Source: Symbiodinium natans
Taxonomy: Eukaryota > Sar > Dinophyceae > Suessiales > Symbiodiniaceae
Length of the DNA stretch: 64,000 nucleotides
Reading direction: 5' to 3'
NCBI GenBank assembly: GCA_905221605.1
Contig: CAJNDS010002571.1
Span: 248,501-312,500 of the forward strand
Positions within the stretch are counted from its first letter, which is position 1. Each line of letters opens with the position of its first letter. This document shows, in pieces, positions 38,044 through 47,690 of this stretch. The notes beneath the pieces were generated by a model. The model saw nothing but the letters and a program-made list of their open reading frames with translations, made no database searches and was not told the origin of the DNA. The position numbers and the translations under genes were made by a program.

Positions 38044-39460
38044 CTGCCCTCCTAGAAGCCTGAAGACTCTGGTCCGCACACGCTTGTTTGCCCAGGATGT
38101 TCTGACCAGCGATCAGGGAGTGTCACTTTGCGGCCCCACGTGCCTTCGCTGTTGGCCACTTGAGTTCGGGGCAGCACGTACTGGTATTCAAAAAAAGCTC
38201 AGGTGCGCAGCACGCATTGTAATTATAAGGTTAAGGCCATGTGCTGAGGTTTGGGGCGCCGCTATTCTTGCCAAGTGGCATGATGTTGAGGTTGTTGTCC
38301 AGCCTGTCCTTAAGAGTTCTTCATGTAGTTGGTAGTTTTGAGTTTGGGGTGAGCCCGCCCCAATCAAGAAACATGACCGGCTTCGAAAATGGTTGTTGTA
38401 TACATACTTCGCACCGAAAACATAGCTTCCAATACCAGGATGGCCTAAGTGTGCTGGAGGTGCCCCAACTTCAAGGGTTTGGCAGCCATGGTTTTCAATT
38501 CTGATGCCGCTTGGGGATCACTCCATGGGGTAAGGCTTTGTGTCTAAAGTTCGGGGAAGCCCCCCCCCCCCGCCCCCGCCACAAACCACAAACACCAGTT
38601 GCCCTGCCAAAACTTGATGCAACAGAGCAATCTAGGATGCTTTGTAGGTGCATCGTGGAGAAGCGGTGGCGAGAGCCGCCCCACCGTGGCGTTGCCTTCT
38701 GGCAGAGTATAGCTATGGGGTTTTGGCGCTTTCCGTGTGATTGCAGGTTTGAGATGCTTGGTGGTTGAAAGACGGTACTGCTCTTTTGGTTGGTCTGCTC
38801 AGCACATCGCGTAGCGAGTCGCGACCCTGCCGTTTGATTTCTTTGGAGCCACGGTTTGGGATGCTTGGGCTTATCTTTCTGACTTTGGCTTGAGACAAAG
38901 ATGCTGCAGCAACCTCTGCTGCAACCCCAGTACTAGCAGGGGTTTGCCACCAAGGAGATGTCCAAGAAGACGCACGGCTCATCTTCTGGTGTTACCTATC
39001 TGCATGGATGCAAGACTGAGGGTGAGGATGGAACCTTTCGTTCCTTGCAGGTCTTCGTCGTCCGCTGGCGTGCATGTGGATGGGGCTAGCTGTTTTGTAC
39101 TGTAGACATGTCGTGATCTTGATTGTGTGCTGGTGCTACCCTATGCTTAGCCACACAATTGCAGCTCATGGGAGCCGAGACCTTCCGCTGAGAATATTAA
39201 GAAAAGCCGAGGGGGAGGTAGAGTCGAGTCGGGTGCGCTGACGCTTCCAATTTTCAGAGCAGAGGAAGAAGAAGAGACGAGCATGATGAAGATGCCGATG
39301 ATGAAGGAGAGAAAGTGCGAGCGAGTGAGAGAGCGTAAGAAGACGAAGAGTGAGTGTGCGCACATGAGTTCGCAGCCTGACACCAGGCAATCTACAGGTA
39401 AGTAGCGCAGCTGCCCACATGGCAAACATGGCATTCTTGCGCTCAACTTTGGGAACCACC
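38044..39460. other. long interval with only weak coding signals
   Basis: A + frame at 38511-38768 includes LDATEQSRMLCRCIVEKRWR. At 39280-39400 a Lys/Arg/Glu-rich frame ends in TCTACAG|GTAAGT, a perfect consensus donor. Neither has a recognised family. The segments TTGCAGGTCTTCGTCGTCCG (39055) and TTGCAGCTCATGGG (39163) recur at 57859 and 57934. Confidence 0.3.
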
Positions 39461-39527
39461 CTCAGCCCTAAACTTCACGACCACTCCTTGCACCCACTCA
39501 AAACTCACCCAGCGCCACATCCCTCAG

Positions 39528-39659
39528 GGTGCCATCGACTTGATACAAGTGATGCAACAGACGATCTTCTGCCCAATGGGGCCTGGAGATGTGCCGCACC
39601 GGTGCCCTGGCGGATTCGGGAGGGTGCTGGGATTCAGGGCTGATGGAGGATATGGTTGA
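39528..39659 (+). CDS. GT47 copy B, exon with FCPxGPGxVPHR motif
   Basis: Acceptor ACATCCCTCAG, frame GAIDLIQVMQQTIFCPMGPG then DVPHRCPGGFGRVLGF, open to a TGA at 39657. Homologous to 4815-4930 of copy A. The donor position is uncertain, since a link of about eight residues to GCIPV is expected. The FDVEVVS frame at about 39693 could provide part of it. Confidence 0.6.
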   Translation, partial: GAIDLIQVMQQTIFCPMGPGDVPHRCPGGFGRVLGFRADGGYG

Positions 39660-40371
39660 GATTCCAGGGTCTCACGCCTTGCGGTTTGACGTAGAAGTTG
39701 TTTCCTTCAAGTGGATCAGTGTATTTCGTACAGACGTCGGTCACGTGTTCTACGCGCCGTGAAAGTTTCGAGGGTCCATGGTGTTTATTTCTGCAGGCAG
39801 GTCAGGTGCTCTGCGCATTCTGCCGGCTCAGGCACAAATTCTATCAAGCGACTCGACAGCATTGTGTATTGAAGCCTGAAAACTTGAAAGGGTGACTTTC
39901 AAGCGACCTTGGAAGCTTTCAGATTGAGTAGGGTGCGAAGGGCCTTTTAGTACATCATCACAATAGAATTAAGTCAGATTTCTCTGTTTAACTCTGCCAT
40001 ACCAGGTCACTGCCAAGCCCTCTTTACTTGCGGATGTGTTTTTGTCTGATACTCATTGCTTTCTGAGGCAGCGGATGCAGTGTGAGCCTAGTCCTGCCTC
40101 CGAGGATTTTGGGGGAGTTCAGTTCCTACTTGTAGCAGGCCCTCTAGCGACTCCAGCGCAGCTTCGTTTGAAACTGAAGTCGGCTGCAGTCGCATGCAGA
40201 ACAAGTCACAGCTACCGGTTTTTTTTCCCAAAAGGCCCTTAACATGGCATGCCACGAGCTGAAGACTGAAGACCCCACCAATCCCGCCTCAAGTGCTACT
40301 CTTGCACCTGGCCTTGACACACTCCCTTGCAGCCGCTCTAACTCCTGGGCTCTCATGCTGCCCGATATGTA

Positions 40372-40432
40372 GCCCTAAACCCTAAACCCCTAAACCCCTA
40401 AACCCCTAAACCCCTAAACCCCTAAACCCTCC
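40372..40432 (-). repeat. CCCCTAAA (8-mer) array, C-strand
   Basis: One CCCTAAA then six CCCCTAAA octamers; ends about 57 bp before the GCIPV exon acceptor. Confidence 0.95.
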
Positions 40433-40489
40433 CTACACCTGGGTCTCGGGGCCACGACCCTCGTCGGACTGCTCAGGCGTTTCTTGCAG

Positions 40490-40538
40490 GCTGTATCCCT
40501 GTCCTGTTCGACTTTCCCTCCTACTTCCCGGGACAGAG
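40490..40538 (+). CDS. GT47 copy B, GCIPV exon
   Basis: Acceptor GCGTTTCTTGCAG, 49-bp exon reading GCIPVLFDFPSYFPGQR. Downstream dinucleotide GC (GCCGGC), where copy A has GT. Signature of the exostosin domain. Confidence 0.75.
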
Positions 40539-40570
40539 GCCGGCGAAGCGAACCATGTTGTTGTGGAGTT

Positions 40571-40659
40571 CCAGGATGGGCTATTAGGCCTTAGAATCCC
40601 CATAATGAGCCCTGTAAGGGGCCTTTAAAGGTATTCTAGGGTATAATCGCCCATCCTGG
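40571..40659. mobile_element. MITE family D copy 2
   Basis: CCAGGATGGGCTATTAGGCC to ATAATCGCCCATCCTGG; 10-bp perfect inverted ends, 89 bp. Lies 32 bp inside the intron after the GCIPV exon. Confidence 0.85.
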
Positions 40660-41269
40660 TTGAGAGGTCTCGGAGTTGGCGTGAAAAGAACACTCTTTTC
40701 ATATAAGTGCCTGGTGCGGACCTGGCCAACGAAATCTTTGTTTTTTTTCTTTCAGGGGTCCGAACTCTCCGTTCGGCTCCTAAACTGAATGGGTTGAAGC
40801 CCTTGCCAAAAATGCCCCTACAGGCCACCTTCTATTTCCTAGTTGAGGCTTCGGCTGAGTGTTTCTTACGCCCTAGACTCCAAACCCCAAACCATGCATA
40901 CTGCATGCCCCATGCCATGAAGGTGTCCTGATAGTAGCAGACTCGTCAGTCGGCACTACGACTGATTCCAAACAGTTTCTAATTGTGCATAAGTTTGTTA
41001 TTTCTGGCACCCCTTCGCGCCGTCTGGGGCGGTCCACGCACTCAACCAATTCCCTTTTGGGGTTACAAGCTCAGAAGGAAGAAAGCCTGCTTTTGTCTCG
41101 GGGAATTGAGGACTGTGCTCACCATCTACTCCAAGATTCGAAGCCTCAAGCCTGTCTGCAAAAGGCACCAAGTGTGGACATACCCAAGACGGCAGAACAG
41201 GAAGCTTCAAACCCTGAGCCCTAGACCCTCATCAAGGAAGTGTGGCTTTCGCCAGGGCTTGGATGTCTA

Positions 41270-41299
41270 CTATATATGTATATATATATATATACACTT
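41270..41299 (+). repeat. TATA microsatellite
   Basis: TATATGTATATATATATATA run about 40 bp before the next GT47 B acceptor. Confidence 0.85.
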
Positions 41300-41336
41300 A
41301 TAATCTCGTTTGATTTTCATGGACACTCTTGCACAG

Positions 41337-41391
41337 GAGCTGGTGGAAGGAGTACGGGTCGCCTTTCCTGCTCTCCGTGCCCTTCCCCGAG
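41337..41391 (+). CDS. GT47 copy B, SWWKEYGSP exon
   Basis: Acceptor CTCTTGCACAG, 55 bp, SWWKEYGSPFLLSVPFPE. The boundary comes from homology with 6240-6294 and from phase-0 joining to IPYND at 42258. The next dinucleotide is GA (GACAGG), implying a GA donor. If not spliced there, the frame remains open to 41673 (RLLCARERSQAVAEAQRF...), an alternative long exon. Confidence 0.65.
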
Positions 41392-42043
41392 GACAGGTTG
41401 CTGTGCGCTCGCGAGAGGTCGCAGGCTGTCGCCGAGGCGCAGCGATTCACATCGCGCTCAGGTCTGGGCACCTGCAACCACGAGGCTTTGACGTCGTCCG
41501 ACCTGACAAATCGCGCAATCACGTTTTCGTCCTGCATGCATACCGTGGTCGAATTCACATGTCCGCCTCGGTTCCGAATCGATCTGTGTCGCGACGGTAA
41601 TGCGGAGCTTTGCAACTGGCCTGTCAACTATTCAAGGATCTTGAGTATCGAGTCCGGCCGGAGCGTTGTATAACGATTGATACAAATGAGGGTTCCTGCG
41701 TCTGCAAAGACATTGCATGCTGTCCTGGATGCTAGAGTTTGTTCAGCTGTACATGGCCGAAGCAATGTTGCAATATGATGCGCTCGAAGCCTAGCTCTAG
41801 GGTGGGGCAGCTTTTTTGGATTCACTCGGAGAGGCATAGCTAGCTGCTTGTGCAACACGTGGTCGTCTCCTCCTCTTGGGGTCATTCTCTCCATGATGGT
41901 CGTTAAAGCGAACGTAACGCGAGTAGTGTTCTGCACAAGCCCACCGCTCTGGAGCATCTTGTGCTCGCGTGACGCCGGGGCCACCGGTTCCACTTGCTGG
42001 GCACCCGAACCTTGCACAAAGCCATGCAGCCCTAAGACTCAAA

Positions 42044-42068
42044 CCCGAAACCCTAAACCCTAAACCTG
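42044..42068 (-). repeat. short telomeric array, C-strand
   Basis: Three CCCTAAA/CCCGAAA units. Confidence 0.88.
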
Positions 42069-42207
42069 GTGTACAGCCGTGCTCCCCACAGCAATTCAAT
42101 TCTAGACTAGATCAAAGAACATCCTGCAACAGTTCCTTGGCAGATCGTTTTGCAAATCTTCTGCACAGTCTCCTAAACGTCGCATGCTTCGTCTTCTGTG
42201 GTGGAGT

Positions 42208-42240
42208 TTAGTGTTTAGGGTTTGGGTCTGGGTTTAGGGT
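42208..42240 (+). repeat. telomeric array, G-strand, degenerate
   Basis: GAGTTTAGTGTTTAGGGTTT then GGGTCTGGGTTTAGGG. Confidence 0.85.
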
Positions 42241-42257
42241 GGTGCCCTTTGCCGTAG

Positions 42258-42281
42258 GACATCCCCTACAATGACATCGTC
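42258..42281 (+). CDS. GT47 copy B, IPYND exon
   Basis: Acceptor TTTGCCGTAG, 24 bp reading DIPYNDIV, then GCGGGT (GC donor). Phase 0 on both sides, consistent with joining PFPE-DIPYNDIV-VVIIPCTEN. Short, supported mainly by homology with copy A. Confidence 0.5.
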
Positions 42282-42931
42282 GCGGGTCCTGGACCAGCTT
42301 TTTTTTGGGTTTTTTCAATGTTAAGCAATCGGTAGCTCGGGCTGTGCTGATCTGGGATGACGGCATGTATGTTAAAGGATCGACTCCGGATTAAGGTTTC
42401 CCCCACCTTTGACAATGTCTTGTTGCTTCTTGGTGTCTTACCAGTCCCTCGCGCGTAGCTACAGCATGTCCCTGAAGTTGATCCAAGACAGGTGGTGCAA
42501 CAAAATCACCCAGGACAATCGGGGTAAGAGACGTATCTGGGATTTCGAGCGTGGCAACGAGCATGCATCCATTGAAGGCATAATGCGCGTGGTTGAGGCA
42601 TGATCTTTTTTTCTCTCCAAGCATCCTTGCCATTCTCTTCCAGAGCGTTCCTGTCTCTTTCTTTTGCGGTGAGGTGCTAGTGAACTAATGCCGAGTAGGG
42701 AGGTATAGGTTTAAGTCAGCTTCTGATAAGGATGTGGCCCGGAATTGTGCGCTCGCCTGCTCTTACAGAGCCCATGCTGTGCCCCCCCCACTCCCCACAT
42801 TGCCCGACTTGTGGTATGGGAGCCTCTGAATGACCTAAAGAACCTTCGGCCGTAGACTTTGACCACGGCACCCAGGGCAGCCAGATTCCCAAAAGCCTGA
42901 TTCCTCACAAGCCAGATGTGCAAGAACCCAG

Positions 42932-43030
42932 GTGGTGATCATTCCGTGCACGGAGAACTACACGCAGTCTGCCATCAACATGCTCCTCAAGCTGCGGGCC
43001 ATGCCTGTGCAGGAGCTCGGGGTTCAAAAG
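42932..43030 (+). CDS. GT47 copy B, PCTENYTQSA exon
   Basis: Acceptor AAGAACCCAG, 33 codons: VVIIPCTENYTQSAINMLLK then LRAMPVQELGVQK, donor AAG|GTGCAG. Counterpart of 7105-7203. Confidence 0.7.
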
Positions 43031-43079
43031 GTGCAGGACAGCCTCTGAGATCTCCGGAGACACCTTTTCAATGCTAGAA

Positions 43080-43200
43080 GTTTAGGGTTTAGGGTGTAAA
43101 AGGGTTTAGGGTTTAGGGTTTATAAGGCTTCAGGGTTTAGGGTTTAGGGTTTTAGGGTTTTAGGGTTTTAGGGTTTTAGGGTTTTAGGGTTTAGGGTTTC
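43080..43200 (+). repeat. G-strand array, TTTTAGGG octamer block
   Basis: TTTAGGG units, a TATAAGG break, then six TTTTAGGG octamers. The octamer is the G-strand counterpart of a lengthened unit. Confidence 0.95.
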
Positions 43201-43247
43201 AAGACTTGAAGCCGCTCTCTTCCCCGCCCCACGTGATGTCCCTTGAG

Positions 43248-43364
43248 GACATCTCACGGAGGCAACGTCTGCTTCGAGACTATCGGCACTTCTTGGGCTA
43301 CCAGTGGGATGGGTCGCGGCCGGATGCCTTCACCGCACCTCTGCCAGCACAGTCCTGGTGGGCT
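43248..43364 (+). CDS. GT47 copy B, C-terminal exon
   Basis: After CCCTTGAG: DISRRQRLLRDYRHFLGYQW then DGSRPDAFTAPLPAQSWWA. The first stop is the TAG of the following CTTAGGG array. Matches copy A (8193-8221 plus 8282-8389) without its 60-bp interruption. Confidence 0.7.
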
Positions 43365-43413
43365 TAGGGTTTAGGGTTTAGGGTTTAGGGTTTAGGGTTT
43401 AGGGTTTAGGGTA
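43365..43413 (+). repeat. telomeric array, G-strand
   Basis: Seven TTTAGGG units directly after the last GT47 B exon. Confidence 0.97.
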
Positions 43414-43509
43414 TAGAGAGATGCTTTGGGGGTTCTGGAGGGAAGCCGAAGCTCGCTGTCTGAAGCCGAAGCCCGAACTTGTGCCCACGTCTCTCAGTGT
43501 GGGCGTGTG

Positions 43510-43590
43510 CAACCCTAAACCCTAAACCCTAAACCCTAAACCCTAAACCCTAAACCCTAAACCCTAAACCCTAAACCTAAACCCTAAACC
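43510..43590 (-). repeat. telomeric array, C-strand
   Basis: About eleven CCCTAAA units. Confidence 0.97.
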
Positions 43591-43643
43591 GTGTCCTTGT
43601 GCCAAGCAGAACCAGAGGTTGTAGAGCAAGGGGCGAAGGAGTA

Positions 43644-43816
43644 CCTTGGGGACCAAATGAACCCTAAAATTGGGGTCATATACCCATTACTACTATAATT
43701 CCTATTCAGGGACCAAATGAACCCTAAAATTGGGGTCATATATACCCATTACTACTATAATTCCTATTCAGGTATATGAACCATAAACCCTTTTAGGGTT
43801 CATTTCGTCCCCAAGG
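43644..43816. mobile_element. MITE family C copy 1, internally duplicated
   Basis: CCTTGGGGACCAAATGAACC then CTAAAA at left, TTTTAGGGTTCATTTCGTCC then CCAAGG at right. The left about 69 bp is duplicated in tandem. Flanked by TA on both sides. Its inverted end contains one telomere-like CCCTAAA. Confidence 0.85.
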
Positions 43817-43851
43817 TAGGGTAGGGCTTCGGCAGCGCAGGCCCGACAAGG

Positions 43852-43981
43852 GTTTTAGGGTTTCCGCGGAGGACCTGCGCAGTTTAGTTAGGGCTTAGGG
43901 CTTAGGGTTTAGGGTTTTAGGGTTTAGGGTTTAGGGTTTTAGGGTTTAGGGTTTAGGGTTTAGGGTTTAGGGTTTAGGGTG
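43852..43981 (+). repeat. telomeric array, G-strand, mixed 7/8-mers
   Basis: TTTTAGGG, CTTAGGG and about ten TTTAGGG units. Confidence 0.95.
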
Positions 43982-44283
43982 TCAAAAGACACGAAGGGTC
44001 CATAAACAGTCCTTCAAAACCATCCATGAAGGGTCAAAGTCCACTTTAACGGGGCTTGCAATCGCGCCATACACGGGTCCTCAAAACCAACTGTTTGGCC
44101 GGAGCTCTGTGGGACTGGCCTGGAAACCAGGAACTAAATGCGGAACACTATATTTCAACGACTGTTACCAGTAACATGTTAAGATGCCACAGAAACAACA
44201 CCCCGACGCGCCCGACAAAGTGTCACGCTAAGAGGGCCACTTTCCCTTGAGGCTCCAATCAACATTCGACGAGGGTCATCAGG

Positions 44284-44383
44284 ATGACGTCGTCGACTGT
44301 TGACGCTATTGAGGAAATCATGACAGACGACAAATCCGAAGATCGGGACACCGACGTGAACGATGTCATCCCGATTCCCAAGT
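44284..44383 (+). CDS. candidate first exon, acidic
   Basis: ATG followed by TSSTVDAIEEIMTDDKSEDR then DTDVNDVIPIP, with a possible donor CCCAA|GTAAAAC. Acidic, disordered composition. Product unknown. Confidence 0.35.
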
Positions 44384-44737
44384 AAAACAGGAGCCCTTCG
44401 TTACATAGACGCATTCAGAAAACTATGCAGTCATACAAAACCAAAAAGGCACAGGGGTATAAGGAAATGCTATGCTTCCTGCAATGCGAACCCTGCAAAC
44501 CTAGACGTACTGCCAGATTACGATGAAATCACCGTTGCTGTGAACCCGAAATCACTCGGGCCGCACAAATTCTTGGACTGGAGAGGCGATCATGCAGCGC
44601 ATCGGCCGCTTCGTCCGGCGCCGTCCGCAGCTGCGCTGAAGAGCCACCAGGAGCTAGGGCTGAGTCAAAGTTTCAGAATATATTTGTGGTTTCTTGAAGA
44701 CGGGCTTCAATTGGTTCTCAGGAGGAGCATACCGTAG
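44363..44737 (+). CDS. open frame, unknown product
   Basis: 124 codons including GALRYIDAFRKLCSHTKPKR, VLPDYDEITVAVNPKSLGPH and SFRIYLWFLEDGLQLVLR. The middle part is protein-like. It overlaps the acidic exon above in another frame, so at most parts of each are real. Confidence 0.35.
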   Translation: MSSRFPSKTGALRYIDAFRKLCSHTKPKRHRGIRKCYASCNANPANLDVLPDYDEITVAVNPKSLGPHKFLDWRGDHAAHRPLRPAPSAAALKSHQELGLSQSFRIYLWFLEDGLQLVLRRSIP

Positions 44738-44763
44738 GAGCTGCTCTAATCAATATGTCATTC

Positions 44764-44795
44764 TAAACGCTTGCATGCGCCGCCTCGGCAGCCGG
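44764..44795 (+). repeat. dispersed 32-bp repeat, copy 2
   Basis: See 28905-28936. Confidence 0.7.
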
Positions 44796-45476
44796 CCAAA
44801 TGTGGAGCATCGCAGAGGAAGTTAAGCCAAAGGCATATGTCACTTGGTGCAGGCTAGGAGGGGTCAGGGGCACGGCCTGACACTTTGTCAAACGTGCTAT
44901 GGCCCGATGAGGTCTATATTATGAGGAAGCCAGGTGAGGTGTGAGGAGGGGCTCCCAGTTTTGCGGCCTTTGTGGAGGGGCCGCTGATTGCAGCTCCACC
45001 AAGCATGGGCGACACATTTTGGGCTGGGTCGGGGGGAAGGTCTGCTTGTTCCAGACGCCTCTCCACCGGGAGCCGAGCGTTGCAGGGGAAAAGAAAGGCC
45101 TTGAGCTGCTTCGTTGCACAACTCATAAAATACAGTAGGTGTTCGATTTGACTCCATGGCCCCTTGCTGGCTTTGTCACGGCCTGAGTCAGAGAGCTTCA
45201 TGAACTAAAGCATGCAAGCCTTTTGCATCTGGAAGGAGTCGACTGCTGGAGTTCCGCCCTGGATAGCAGACCTTCGGTGCCTGGAAGGACTGGTTTTTTT
45301 CCTTGGAAAGCGACAGGGGCCCGCCCTAGAGTTCTACTGTCCGGCTCTGGTTGGTCTGCATCTGCATAAGCACGTTGCACTCATGTTCAACGGACACAAG
45401 TTTTTGTCAGCTGCTCATGTTCTGCCCCTCCCCCTCCTGGAAAGCAGCCACCAAAGCTCCTTTTGAGCCCTATATA

Positions 45477-45618
45477 CTTCCTATATACATCCCTTGGGGA
45501 CGAAAATGAACCCTAAAAGGGTTTATGGTGCATATACCTTAATGGGAATTATAGTAGTAATGGGTATATGACCCCAATTTTAGGGTTCATTTGGTCCCCA
45601 AGGGCTTCCTATATACAT
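45477..45618. mobile_element. MITE family C copy 2 with 14-bp target duplication
   Basis: CCCTTGGGGAC...GTCCCCAAGGG inverted ends at 45491-45604. The perfect direct repeat CTTCCTATATACAT lies at 45477-45490 and 45605-45618. The inner TIR (TGAACCCTAAAA / TTTTAGGGTTCA) contains a telomere-like unit. The longest target duplication seen in the window. Confidence 0.85.
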
Positions 45619-45629
45619 CCTCAAACATT

Positions 45630-45773
45630 CATGCCGGGCGGGACGGGCACAACAGCGCCATCCGGGAAGGCCTGCAGGCACAGCCGCTCAGGGTTCAAGA
45701 AGCCTCTGGGATCTACCGTACCATGTGTGTGACGACTTGGCAAGATCTGAATTTTAAATGTTGTGTGTCCTAA
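45630..45773 (+). CDS. candidate exon, unknown product
   Basis: The frame reads AGRDGHNSAIREGLQAQPLR then VQEASGIYRTMCVTTWQDLN, ending TAA. It begins just after MITE C copy 2. Family unknown. Confidence 0.35.
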   Translation, partial: HAGRDGHNSAIREGLQAQPLRVQEASGIYRTMCVTTWQDLNFKCCVS

Positions 45774-45859
45774 CACCCCTTTCATTTACATGTTGTACGC
45801 TTTGGAAAGCTCATCAGACATAAAGCATATGCAGATAGCCGCTTTTCCACTAAGTTCAG

Positions 45860-45940
45860 GACGAGCTTGACGAGGTGTTGCAAGACTTGCAAGCAAACCA
45901 GGCTTGCTGCGTCAGCAGCCCGGGTCACAATCCAGGGCCA
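45860..45940 (+). CDS. candidate exon, unknown product
   Basis: Acceptor CTAAGTTCAG, frame DELDEVLQDLQANQACCVSS then PGHNP; helical acidic start. End uncertain. Confidence 0.4.
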
Positions 45941-46039
45941 TGGGGGGCGGGGGGGTGTGCGTGTTCAACCGTAGCGCGCTTCTGCTTCTGGCTGCAGTCC
46001 GTTGCAGTCCATGGAAGAATGTCCCCGTTCACTCAGTGG

Positions 46040-46157
46040 ACCCTAAACCCTAACCCTAAACCGTATAGACCCTAAACCCTAGACCCTAAACCCTAAACCC
46101 TAAACCCCATAAACCCTGTAAACCCTGTAAACCCTTTAAACCCTACACCCAACCCTA
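46040..46157 (-). repeat. telomeric array, C-strand, with CCCTGTAAA variants
   Basis: CCCTAAA units, then CCCTGTAAA and CCCTTTAAA 9-mers, ending CCCAACCCTAG, an acceptor. Confidence 0.95.
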
Positions 46158-46158
46158 G

Positions 46159-46232
46159 GCAAACGAAGCGCTTCGAGCCTTCGATGCACTCCGCGCTGAA
46201 CGGCTCCAAATGACGCCAATGGACTCCTCAAG
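46159..46232 (+). CDS. candidate exon sandwiched between arrays
   Basis: Acceptor AACCCTAG supplied by the array end, frame ANEALRAFDALRAERLQMTP then MDSSR, donor TCAAG|GTGCAG. A G-strand array starts at 46266. Coding quality high; family unknown. Confidence 0.5.
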
Positions 46233-46265
46233 GTGCAGCAGGATGCAGATCGGGAGGGAGGGAGA

Positions 46266-46378
46266 TAGGGTTTAGGGTTTAGGGTTTAGGGTTTAGGGTT
46301 GGGGGTTTAGGGTTGGGGGTTTAGGGTTTAGGGTTTTAGGGTTTTAGGGTTTATGGTTTAGGGTTTAGGGCTTAGGGT
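46266..46378 (+). repeat. telomeric array, G-strand
   Basis: About 15 units, including TTGGGGG and TTTTAGGG variants. Confidence 0.97.
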
Positions 46379-46380
46379 AG

Positions 46381-46525
46381 GGAAATCAAAGGGATCCGGT
46401 GGATGATCTGGGTATATCTGGGTGCTGGCACTCGCAAAGCTCTGATTGAAGCTTTCACCCCGCGAACTGTGGTTTCACATGCGGCGGGTTGGCTGTTCAT
46501 TGTTCATGTCTGTCTTACGTCGAAA
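46381..46525 (+). CDS. candidate exon in reversed array context
   Basis: The frame reads EIKGIRWMIWVYLGAGTRKA then LIEAFTPRTVVSHAAGWLFI before VHVCLTSKPP and a stop inside the next array. The best-looking open segment here, yet it lies between a G-strand array (left) and a C-strand array (right), the opposite of the usual order. Confidence 0.4.
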
Positions 46526-46528
46526 CCA

Positions 46529-46566
46529 CCCTAAACCCTAAACCCTAAACCCTAAACCCTAAACCT
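46529..46566 (-). repeat. telomeric array, C-strand
   Basis: Five CCCTAAA units. Confidence 0.95.
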
Positions 46567-46581
46567 TGACATCTTGAGAGC

Positions 46582-46692
46582 ATGCCCCCAGATGTGGATG
46601 TGGATTGTCGGCTTAGCGGCTTAGCGGTCTGCGGAGCCTTGCTTCTGCAGAGCTTCCGGCTGTTAGCTCTCGCACGCCTGAGACTTGTGTTT
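46582..46692 (+). CDS. candidate exon sandwiched between arrays
   Basis: MPPDVDVDCRLSGLAVCGAL then LLQSFRLLALARLRLVF, then CAG|GGTTTAGGG. A hydrophobic run (about residues 12-35) could be a signal anchor. 129 bp between arrays. Confidence 0.45.
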
Positions 46693-46693
46693 C

Positions 46694-46716
46694 AGGGTTT
46701 AGGGTTTAGGGTTTCA
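46694..46716 (+). repeat. short telomeric array, G-strand
   Basis: Three TTTAGGG units directly at the exon end. Confidence 0.9.
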
Positions 46717-47247
46717 GTCCAAAGACTTATAAGCCATGGATACTTCAATGCTGCAAGGAGGCCGAGCAGCTCGTGCCCGGTCAGCATGGTCCCTGATGCT
46801 TGTAAGACGTAGTGCGTTTGCACGATTGGGTTACAGTGAGCGTCTCCTCACAAGGTCGGGTTAAGGGCAGGACACGGACTTGGTCACACCTACGAGCTCG
46901 GCGGTGGCGGCCAAAGGATGTGCGTAGGGCATGGCTTTTGCATTGAGGCTTATGAAGAATTACAAGAGGTGCTAGTAGTCCTCTATTTGGTCTTTCAGGT
47001 TGTGATGTGATGTTGATTCAGAGCCTAGGTGTCTCTGAATGAAGGTGTGTTTTGTCGTCCTCCAGGGACAGGGATTTTGCAGGCGAGAAGGTCTAAATGA
47101 GCCGGTAGCTTCGCAGCGGGAGCAGCCACAGACGCCGTGCTCACTTTGCTGGGTTGTGACCCATGGAAACGGGGCTTCCTTCATCATTTACTGCAAACGA
47201 CGGAGGGTTTACTGTAGTGCTTTCATGATCCGTGAAGGGTTTAACCT

Positions 47248-47267
47248 GAACCCTAAACCCTAAACCG
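47248..47267 (-). repeat. short telomeric array, C-strand
   Basis: CCTGAACCCTAAACCCTAAA. Confidence 0.85.
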
Positions 47268-47599
47268 GTAACCTGGCACTCCTAGAATTTCCAGAGGCCT
47301 TGTGGATGAGGAGATGGTGCTAGGCCCTGTAACCGGAAGCTCCGCCCCCAAGTTTCCATGTGCCGTTCTCTGGCGGAGCAGCCACCGCAATGCTCAAGAG
47401 GCCCTTGAAGACTGAGAATCCAGCATCCCCCCTCCGCCCCCCTCTCAGAAGTGAGCTTCCCCGCGCCGCAATAAGCACAGGTCATCATGGAACTCTTCCC
47501 AAAGTCACAAATCCTGAAACTTAAATGCATGTCCTCGCGACGCATGGCGCCCAATGTGCTCCGGGCATGCAGGCTGGGGGCCTTGCAGGCTTGAAAGGA

Positions 47600-47690
47600 C
47601 CTTGGGGACCAAATAAACCCCAAAATTGGGGTCATATACCCATTACTACTATAATTCCTATTAAGGTATATGAACCATAATCCCCAAAGG
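47600..47690. mobile_element. MITE family C copy 3, right end shortened
   Basis: CCTTGGGGACCAAATAAACC then CCAAAA at left, internal ACCCATTACTACTATAATTC then CTATTAAGG, right end TCCCCAAAGG lacking the inner TIR. Confidence 0.7.
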
